DNA of 64,000 nucleotides, from assembly GCA_051530055.1 (NCBI GenBank), contig CM121341.1, forward strand, positions 11,284,001 through 11,348,000, in the 5' to 3' direction. The position numbers were made by a program, and so were the translations under genes. Under the pieces are notes generated by a model that did not search any database, had not been told where the DNA came from, and saw nothing but the letters and a program-made list of their open reading frames with translations. Positions within the stretch are counted from its first letter, which is position 1; each line of letters opens with the position of its first letter. Below, in pieces: positions 56,758 through 64,000 of the stretch. The stretch comes from Neoechinorhynchus agilis. Lineage: Eukaryota > Acanthocephala.

Positions 56758-59700
56758 ATGGACGACCACACGGATAATCCTCATCAACAATGCGAGAAAT
56801 GTACTCCGGATAGCTCGAATCCAATTCAAACCTTATCTCGATGTCCATGTCACCGAAATCGACGATCCGCAAGTTGGAGAAAGCGGCGGATAGCAGAAAT
56901 TCCTGAGCTTGCTTTCTGTATAAGTGAGGATGAAAGCCTATCGAGGTTATCGGCCACTGAGGCGGAACGCCTTCATCGTTCCAACGAGTCGGAAACTAGC
57001 TCTGAATTCAATGTGAAATACTTGGGATCAATAAAAGCGGCACTCGATATGGATGTTTTAAAGCATTTAGCGGCACAAATCGCTAACGAATGTTCACGGC
57101 AGTACATGATTGTTAGTGATAATGAACTTGATCCGATTGAACGAGCTTTGAAATGTGAGATACAACGCTCAACGCCAACGGGTCAACAAAATGATCTGAG
57201 AAATAATTTTAGTATGAAGGTTTACATGCAAGGAGATAGACCTGGAGATGCCAATAATGTTCCAATTACCATATCTGGGATGGAATTGGTAAAGTTTCTA
57301 TTGGGCGATTGCCCTCAATTTTTTAGAACTTCGCTCTCATCACTAAGAACTGAAGAAGTTACTCATCTGGAGTTTCAGGCAACAAGGAGAAAAGCTAAAG
57401 AAACATTGACTTCAGTAAAAGCAGCACGGGAAAGGAATAGTAAAAAAGCTCCATTTGATATAAAACGACATATAAAATATTTACTTGAGAAGAGAAGACG
57501 ACAAAAACAGAGACCTTTCTTAAAAAATCTGAGAGATCCAAAAGAGGGCTTGTTCCCGAAAATGTCTTCTTTACCAATAACTACAATCAATGTTTTCAAA
57601 GGATTTCTTTACGCGTCTGACATATCTGGAAAGTTGATAACCTATAATATCGGGGTATTTTTAATTTTTAATGTCTTATATAAAAAAGAAACCATTTAAG
57701 ACTCATAAAATTCATAATGCAAGCACTCGTCAAATATGTTCTGAAGGTCTTCAATCCGTCAGTATTGCTCCCTATAGTCGACATGGAATTTGCATTTACG
57801 TGGCTGCTCTTGACGGTGTTCTTCGAATTTTGCGAGCAAGGGTAAGCCTTTTAGTGTGGATAGCTGTCCTAAATGTTATTTCTCCTTCTTTTAGACTGGA
57901 TGCATGAAGGCCGAAATCAGAGTCAGCACGCCAATACATTCAATGTACACAAAATTCTCACATACTTTCCTCGGATTATCTTCAGGGGAAATCGTGATTT
58001 TCCATAAACGACAGGTAAAACGCTCGGTATACAAAATGTAACACGTTTTGCTAATTTTGAAGGTGACATTCAACATTTGATTCTTAAAAATGAATTTGGA
58101 TTTAGGTTATTACATCTCTTCCTCGGTTCTTGGCATAAGGCCACGACATGAAGCCACACCGATCTCTTACACCAGAGAAGTGATTGAATCACTTAGATTC
58201 TGATGCATACGGTAATGAGTTTCGTTCATCCCTCCGGATTCTCAGATATCTCCAGGATGCGAGACTCCCAGTTAGGGTAAAAAGGTTCGAATTCGTTACC
58301 ATCGATGACGCACAATCAAAGGGGACGAAACACCGCTGAAAGGAACAAACTCAATGATCAGTTCCGCCTACTCGGAAGGTATCGGAGAATCCGGAGGAAT
58401 GAACGAAACTCATTACCGTATGCATCAGAGTTTAAGTGATTTTATTCGCATGCCGTGGGTTCATGCTAAAAGCCGAGGAAGCGATACCCGGCTTGCCAGT
58501 AACATTTAAGAAATGAATTTAACTTTCTCTGAGTAAGATTAGTCGAATAAATTTAGAAAGAAAATAATTGTGCCCTTGAGTTATGATTTATAAAGAAGAT
58601 TTGAAAAAGAAGATAAGCTCTGCTTTCGTTCATCAGAACTATTTAAATAAATTTAGGAAAAACATCCTTATACTTTTAAGCTGCGTCCTAAAATTCAATT
58701 GTGTTATTTACTCGCGATGCGATTGTTTTGCCATTACACAATTTGTGCTCGTAATTCAACTTTTCAAAACCGACCCTTAGGTTTGTTCTCGAATATTATT
58801 CTTAGATTTGGTCGACAATTATCTTTCAAGAACTATATCTAATTTAGATGACGATCGCGGGTGTTTTGAAAGTCTGTGATTCCATAATTGCGTCGATCAC
58901 TGGACGATTTCTGTATGGAATACAAAAACGTAGATTTCTATTTGTCGGTGCTTACGATGGAAAGATTTATAAAATTGATTTGGATAAGAGATGATTTTGA
59001 CAGAATATTACAATCGAGTATCTGTCAAAAACATTTTGTAACATATCGCCCAACTTCGGTTCATCGTCATCGATGTTGATCCAGTGCAAACCAGAGATTT
59101 TAAAGGGCCACAAGAAAGCTCCACGTAGTCTAACAGTAAGATTAATTTCCCCATTTTATTGTACATGGAATGTTTAATTAGAATGAACAAGTAAGACCAT
59201 ATTTATACAGTTGTTCAGCCGATGGAATATTGCTAATTCATAACGTAGAGGTATGCGCTCAAAAAAAGGATAAGCGTGCGAAATTGAATTTTTAGACAAC
59301 TGAGATAGTTCATCGTATGATGTTCGACAGCCAGCTCACTTCGTTAAGTTTAAATTCAACGTATAAGCTCTTCGCTACCTCAACTATGGATGGAGTAATT
59401 CGGATATTCAATATAGATGTAACATTGCTTATCTTTAATTTGATTCAGCTCGTTATCTTCTAGAATTTCATGCTGGATTCTGAAATCTATTCTGACAATT
59501 GCGAGATATTATGTGTGAGAATAAAAGACGGATTGGTATATTATGGAACCAGTCGCGGCGACGTCCGTGCCGTCAATTTCCTAAGTCGAAATATAGTTTG
59601 CAAAGTATGTACTAGAACATATTAAGATCTCTTTAAGTAGTTGTCAAAACGAAATTTAAAAAAAGGAAATCTCTAAATGTGTCTATTTTCGAAAGTCAAT

Positions 59701-59920
59701 TTCGAATTTTTAGTTAATGTTCAGCCGTAGAGTTTACCCCATCTTTTAGTTCGCTCCATGCAAATGCAAGTTCGTCTCTGCTAACAACCTCGAACATCAT
59801 TTGACCCATGTTCACTTTCCTTCGACTCGACAAGTGGTTCGCTGTCTATGGGAAAACTGTCTTCAGTGGATAAAAGCAAAAGACTTTAATGATCACGTGC
59901 ACCATCATGCAAACGAATGA
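56758..59920 (+). CDS. WD40-repeat protein with C-terminal C2H2 fingers (ZNF106-like)
   Basis: Exons: 56758-57654, 57701-57841, 57895-58014, 58848 to about 58991, about 59031-59135, 59182-59250, 59296-59418, 59464-59604 and 59750-59920. All junctions are in frame; about 635 aa. The N-terminal 270 residues are charged and unassigned. Beta-propeller-like blades follow: VFKGFLYASDISGKLITYN, ICIYVAALDGVLRILRA, HTFLGLSSGEIVIFH, RFLFVGAYDGKIYKIDL, CKPEILKGHKKAPRSLT, PYLYSCSADGILLIHN, YKLFATSTMDGVIRIFN and LVYYGTSRGDVRAVNF. The end carries C-x-C-...-HHLTHVH and C-x4-C-...-HVHHH, C2H2-type fingers. A propeller followed by fingers recalls vertebrate ZNF106, but this is tentative. A large intron holds the foldback element at 58118-58482, and the intron at about 58992-59030 is non-canonical. 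The start is the first ATG after a weak TAG acceptor; earlier exons are possible. Confidence 0.65.
58118..58482. mobile_element. intronic foldback element, about 365 bp
   Basis: The left end CTTCCTCGG...GGCAT and the right end ATGC...CCGAGGAAG are inverted copies. A stronger inner pair follows: CTGATGCATACGGTAATGAG, then TTTCGTTCAT, on the left and its complement on the right. No coding frame. Confidence 0.7.
58992..59030 (+). other. non-canonical 39-bp intron of the WD40/C2H2 gene
   Basis: A perfect 10-bp inverted repeat, TTTTGACAGA (58995-59004) and TCTGTCAAAA (59021-59030), makes up most of it. In-frame TGA lies at 58992, and no GT precedes it close by, so a GT-AG removal would delete the YDGKIYKIDL strand. 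The exact cut is uncertain by a few bases. Confidence 0.55.
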
Positions 59921-60010
59921 CCTCCCTGCGCGTTTGGAAGAAATATTCTTTATATCGCTAGAAAAGGGGTTGTTCGAGTGCTTCTTAGGTTTTAACTTTG
60001 TTCTTTTGCT

Positions 60011-63000
60011 TTAATAATAGCTTTCTCGTTCGACCCATCCTCCTGGATCTCGTCTGATGATCAATTTTCGCATTTCGTCATAAAAGAATATTAACAATGC
60101 GAACGGAATCGCTGGTAACCAATATGAAAACCTCAAAGGATACATGTTCAGCCCGTGGTCGAGGCCTGGAGTATAGCAGAGCACTACAGCTAACAGAGTT
60201 TCAAAAAATAGGCCAAAGTTCATCATCATGTTGCTCATGCCTTGTTTAAACAGAGAATTCCTTCTTGTCTTACAAATGATTAAATCGGTCCATTGAGCGA
60301 TGACTACGGATACGAAGAACGCAGTATGGCAAGTGTGTTCGAGACTTTTTCTTTGTTGGTACGTCCACTCCTGTCCATAACTATCGCAAACGTCATTAAC
60401 CGCCTTAGAATCCCATTCCGATCGAATACCGATTAGTCGCGATGGCCAGAATCCATTCTGAGCCATTATAATGAAATATGTGAAGAACCCAGCGGTCGCT
60501 TGGATGAATCCGATTTGACCGTAAGCGATGGAGATCAACCGTTCATTCACTAATTTGTCTCTTTGAGGATCTCGTGGTTTTCGTTTCATTATATCAGATT
60601 CAGCTTTCTCGTAAGCCAAAGATATGGCCGGTATGAGATCCGTTCCGAGATCAATACACAAAATCGTGATGGTTCCCAATGGAAGAGGAATTCCACTTAG
60701 AATAAACACAAGGAATGGTGCAATCTCGGGAATGTTAGACGTCAAAGTGTACGCGATTGATTTTTTAAGATTGTCGAATATCAGACGACCTTCTTCAACA
60801 CCCGTCACGATTGAAGCGAAATTGTCGTCTAACAAAATCATATCAGCTGCTTGTTTACTCACATCAGATCCGGAAATACCCATCGCTACTCCAATGTCTG
60901 CCTTCTTTAATGCAGGTGAATCATTAACTCCATCACCGGTCACAGCGACAATAGCGCCCAGCCGTTGGCATCCTTCAACGATTATCAGTTTCTGAGCTGG
61001 AGACGTCCGAGCGAACACAATCTCCGGGAAATTTGTCAGCAGGTCGTCGATGTCATCGCTGTTCATTGTTTTAAGAGTGTTGCCGTGGACGACCATTGCG
61101 CTGGCCATGTCCTCCTTTACATCCTTTACGTCGATCCCGAGACGAGTTGCTACGTCGTCCGGGGTTTCTGACTCAGGAGAAATTATTCCAACTGCACGGG
61201 CTATCGCTTTCGCTGTTATAGGATGATCTCCAGTAACCATGATCACTCGAATCCCAGCTGAACGACATTTTTTTACACTATCTGGCACAGCTGATCGTGG
61301 TGGATCCATTAAAGCAGCTAATCTCCTTTTATTCCTTCGAAGTTAAAGGTAAAAAATTGGTGACATAAATGAAAAGTCAAATCGACAGAATGATTTCCAA
61401 TTGCTTCAAATGTAAAGGTACAAATACACGACGATGTGACCTTGTGTGTAAGGAATTATCTTTTCAAAAGGTCTAATCTCAAAGGATATTACAAAGTTAT
61501 CAACTTCTACGACAAATCAGAAATATCCTATAAATTCCGGCGATAAATAAATCACATCTTGTTTGCTTCAATTTCGATGCCGAACACAAAAGCCGCTGGA
61601 TATATTTACAAATCGATTTAGCCGTTTTCAAACAGAAATGAGGTGTTTAATGCCAGTTTCGCCAAGTACACAAAACAGAATTTCGAGTATTTGCAGCATA
61701 GATTTGGTTTTTAAGGTTATCCACTTCAAAAAATGGAGTACATTTGAATTTATCGATTTATCACAAACCCAAAAACTTTTACGGCTGTAAATAAAGATAA
61801 AAAAGAACATCGATAATGCATATCTGAAGATTGGCTGCCATAGAGAAATCAGACCAAGGAAACGCAGGTTTTCAAGTCTAAGTTCCTTTTCGATATCATA
61901 AGAAGCCCAATCAAAACTTGATGGAAATTCCTCCAATGAAAGTCTTGCATCACAGAATCCAAGAACACGTTCGCCGAGGCCTCCCAGTTCAAGATAAGCC
62001 TGATTGTATCGTTGTTTCCAATATTGATTTAATTCTAGATCTGATCCATCTACGTAAATAGTTTGGCACTTTTCGAGAATTCGTTCAGGCGCTCCTTTCA
62101 TTACCAACAAAAATCGGTTGTCTTCTGAAGGCGTTCGATGGATAGATACCTGATACTTGTTTGTAGAATTGAACGGAATTTCCGCGATCTTATCGTTGTC
62201 TTTTCTATAGGAAAGACAATTATTAACAGTGTTTACATCTGCGCTAAACACAATCTCAGCGAATTTCAGTAAAGCGCTCTCACTTGCATCGCCATTGCAT
62301 TCTCTTAGACTTATACTTTTAAGCATATTTTCACGGTCGCTTTTGAACTCAGCTCGATTGCATAAGCAAGCACATCGAAGAAGAGACTCAAACCCGGGAG
62401 ATTGGTTCACTTTGACTACTTCGCCTTCTTTTATTATACTTGACGCTTCGTTCGTTCCGTTGTCGAACCAGAGATGAGCGACTGTCATTCTGTTTTGAGT
62501 AAGAGTTCCGGTCTTATCTGAACAAATGGTACTCGTTGAACCAAGAGTCTCGACCGCTTCGAGATTCTTAACCAGGCAATTTTTACGAGCCATTCGTTTG
62601 GCCGTAAGTGTCAAACATACAGTGACCGTCGCTAAAAGACCTTCAGGTACATTTGCAACAATTATTCCGATCAGGAACACGCATGCTTCTAGCCATCCGT
62701 AGTTCATAATAAAGCAAATAATGAAAAATGAGACTCCTAAAATAACTGCGACCGAAGTGATAATCGAAATGAAATGCTTAATCTCCTTGGCGATGGGCGT
62801 CTCACCAGTACCGATCCCTGAAGCCAGATTAGCAATTCGACCCATCACGGTCCTATCTCCGGTCTTTATTACGATTCCCGTACATGTACCTTCAACCGCA
62901 TGAGTGCTGAAGAACGCTAAGTTCTTTGTCTCAGAAAAGTCTTCATGAGTGCATTCTTCGCTTCGACTCTGCGGCTCACTTTCACCGGTCAGAGAGGAAT

Positions 63001-63634
63001 TATCTACTTTAAGACCACGAGATTGAAGAATTCGAATGTCCGCCGGGATTTTATCCCCGAACTTTACGTCGATAAGATCCCCAATAACCAACTCCTCCGC
63101 TTTTAGGTTCAGTTTCTGACCTCCATCACGAATCGCAATCGCATGTTGAGGGACAAGTTTACTAAATGAATCCATTATCCGAGAACTCTTTGCTTCTTGA
63201 TAATAACTGAAGCAGCCAGTTAAAACTACAACACCTAATAAAGCTAATCCTAGCCAGAGATTGTCATTGTTGGACTCTTCATATGTTGTGGCTGTGATTA
63301 GATGTGCCACGATACAAAGACCTGCTCCAATCCAAAGAAGAGTTGAGAATCCGCCGAACATTGTTTTACAGAATTTTACCCATTCTGGAGTTGTCTTTGG
63401 AGGCGTTAAAGCGTTTGGTCCATCACGGGCTAAGCGCTTTCTTGCTTCATCAGTCGTTAAACCCGTATCTGGATTAACATCAAATCGTTTATAAAGCTCC
63501 TGAAGTGTAATCCGGTGCTCGTCAATCTCAACGTCCTTCTTTAGATCATCCAGATTTGCATTCTTTGATTTATCCTGAGCAGTAGGTTCACGGCCCAAGA
63601 CGTGGACTCTTATCAGATCAACCAGGCGTTCCAT
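60011..63634 (-). CDS. sodium/potassium-transporting ATPase alpha subunit
   Basis: A P-type pump exporting 3 Na+ for 2 K+ per ATP at the plasma membrane, partnered by a beta subunit. Two exons, 63634-61841 and 61309-60011, give just over 1,000 aa, the family length. Visible motifs: TGES (actuator), [20 protein letters not shown] (TM4), [14 protein letters not shown] with the phosphorylated Asp, KGAPERIL (nucleotide site), [34 protein letters not shown] and the C-terminal ERESYY (family usually KETYY). TM1-TM10 are in expected positions. The 531-bp intron is non-canonical; only its removal restores RFLGLISL then [10 protein letters not shown]. The extracellular M1-M2 loop has Thr114 where most animals have Gln (Gln111 in vertebrate numbering). 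Convergent with the WD40/C2H2 gene, 90 bp apart. Confidence 0.97.
61310..61840 (-). other. non-canonical intron of the Na+/K+-ATPase gene (531 bp)
   Basis: Begins TGGCAGCCAATC and ends GATTAGCTGCTTTA. GCAGCCAATC pairs with GATTAGCTGC (one mismatch or C-A pair). TA occurs at both junctions, resembling a TA target-site duplication. CAG lies at positions +4 to +6 and CTG at -8 to -6, the pairing rule described for euglenid nonconventional introns. A GT-AG alternative exists but deletes conserved GLIS. Confidence 0.7.
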
Positions 63635-63639
63635 TTTTG

Positions 63640-64000
63640 AGTGTTTACACCAAATTTACTATATATCCGCGCTCTATAGCTTTGTATAATTGTCTCTTTG
63701 CTCTCGAATGTTGCAACTATGCAACAGCGGCTATCATCAATCAAATTGTGTGGATAATGCTGGTGTTGAGGGCCGATCGTCTGAAATGGAAATCACATTG
63801 GAAGCCTAGGGTGCAATCGACTTTTAACACTCGCGCACATACAAAACAGTTGGGAGTAGGAGAAAAACTGGAGCCTAGAAACCTTTTTGGCACTTGCTTA
63901 AAAGGCAGCAAGATGCGTCAAGTGAGATAAAATGTCTCATTAAAAATCAAACTTGAGTAATGGAGAAAAGCCTTAAGAAGTGCGCATACCTATCTTCTGC
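63640..64000. promoter_or_regulatory. upstream region of the Na+/K+-ATPase gene
   Basis: The 366 bp before the pump's ATG. No splice acceptor abuts the ATG, unlike several other genes here. No core promoter element can be named with confidence; the open frame at 63637-63930 has no support. Confidence 0.3.

Noticed and set aside
10986-61841. Contamination with euglenid DNA as the explanation for the non-canonical introns
   Set aside because: The introns sit in clearly animal genes (GPCR, SLC17, Na+/K+-ATPase) in one window with an even-skipped homeobox gene, and most neighbouring introns are GT-AG.
61300-61860. A GT-AG intron for the Na+/K+-ATPase (donor GTCTGA after CTTG, acceptor GATTAG)
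   Set aside because: It is in frame but would give [10 protein letters not shown], removing GLISL, which is present in the exon and matches the invariant GLxSMIDPPR of these pumps. The conserved coding sequence would then be unexplained.

Overview
The window is nuclear DNA from an invertebrate animal. It carries an even-skipped homeobox gene, a 7TM receptor, an LRR-Ig membrane protein, a Na+/K+-ATPase alpha subunit, spliced genes with introns of about 40-900 bp, LINE and Penelope-like debris, and large satellite arrays. In seven genes a strong 3' splice-site-like sequence ends 0-12 nt before the start ATG. That is what spliced-leader trans-splicing would leave, so a nematode-like or other SL-splicing lineage is plausible, but the species cannot be named from sequence alone.

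Layout. 1-4 kb: little recognisable. 4-7.4 kb: two single-pass membrane proteins (+), the first clearly LRR-Ig. 8.6-9.4 kb: a ~123-bp tandem repeat. 10.6-12.4 kb: a rhodopsin-like GPCR (+). 13.5-14.5 kb: a dead LINE. 14.6-16.8 kb: glycyl-tRNA synthetase (-). 17.05-17.65 kb: an unrecognised spliced gene (-). 17.8-21.8 kb: a 423-bp satellite. 22.3-22.9 kb: a NUDT2-type Ap4A hydrolase (+). 24.0-25.7 kb: an SLC17-family transporter (-). 28.1-28.8 kb: exosome subunit RRP40 (-). 30.4-33.1 kb: a 904-aa protein built from eight 86-aa repeats (-). 35.2-36.4 kb: a 3-hydroxyacyl-CoA dehydratase with a small membrane ORF behind it (-). 37.4-41.5 kb: an 81-bp satellite packed with TGACGTCA. 42.4-44.3 kb: duplicated LINE-derived blocks. 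44.35-45.4 kb: RBM22 (+). 46.9-47.8 kb: a secreted precursor (+). 48.6-49.3 kb: a Penelope-like remnant. 50.2-51.7 kb: even-skipped (-). 53.6-54.5 kb: a bZIP factor (-). 56.8-59.9 kb: a WD40/C2H2 protein (+). 60.0-63.6 kb: Na+/K+-ATPase alpha (-).

The strongest observation is about splicing. Many introns are ordinary GT-AG, but six whose positions are fixed by homology, by transmembrane structure or by reading frame cannot be removed in frame as GT-AG without losing conserved residues. They lie in the GPCR, GARS, NUDT2, SLC17, WD40/C2H2 and Na+/K+-ATPase genes. All six have inverted repeats at or near their ends, and several are flanked by short direct repeats, resembling target-site duplications. 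A seventh, in the HACD gene, lacks any AG before its 3' exon. They look either like recently inserted terminal-inverted-repeat elements that are spliced out, or like a second, base-pairing-dependent intron class comparable to the non-canonical introns known from euglenids and from the larvacean Fritillaria. A second theme is hammerhead-ribozyme-like motifs at about ten sites, two of them at the ends of an element encoding a Penelope-type GIY-YIG endonuclease.

The genes are mostly unrelated housekeeping and neural or developmental genes and do not form one pathway. Possible co-transcription is suggested only for the dehydratase and the small ORF 51 nt after its stop.
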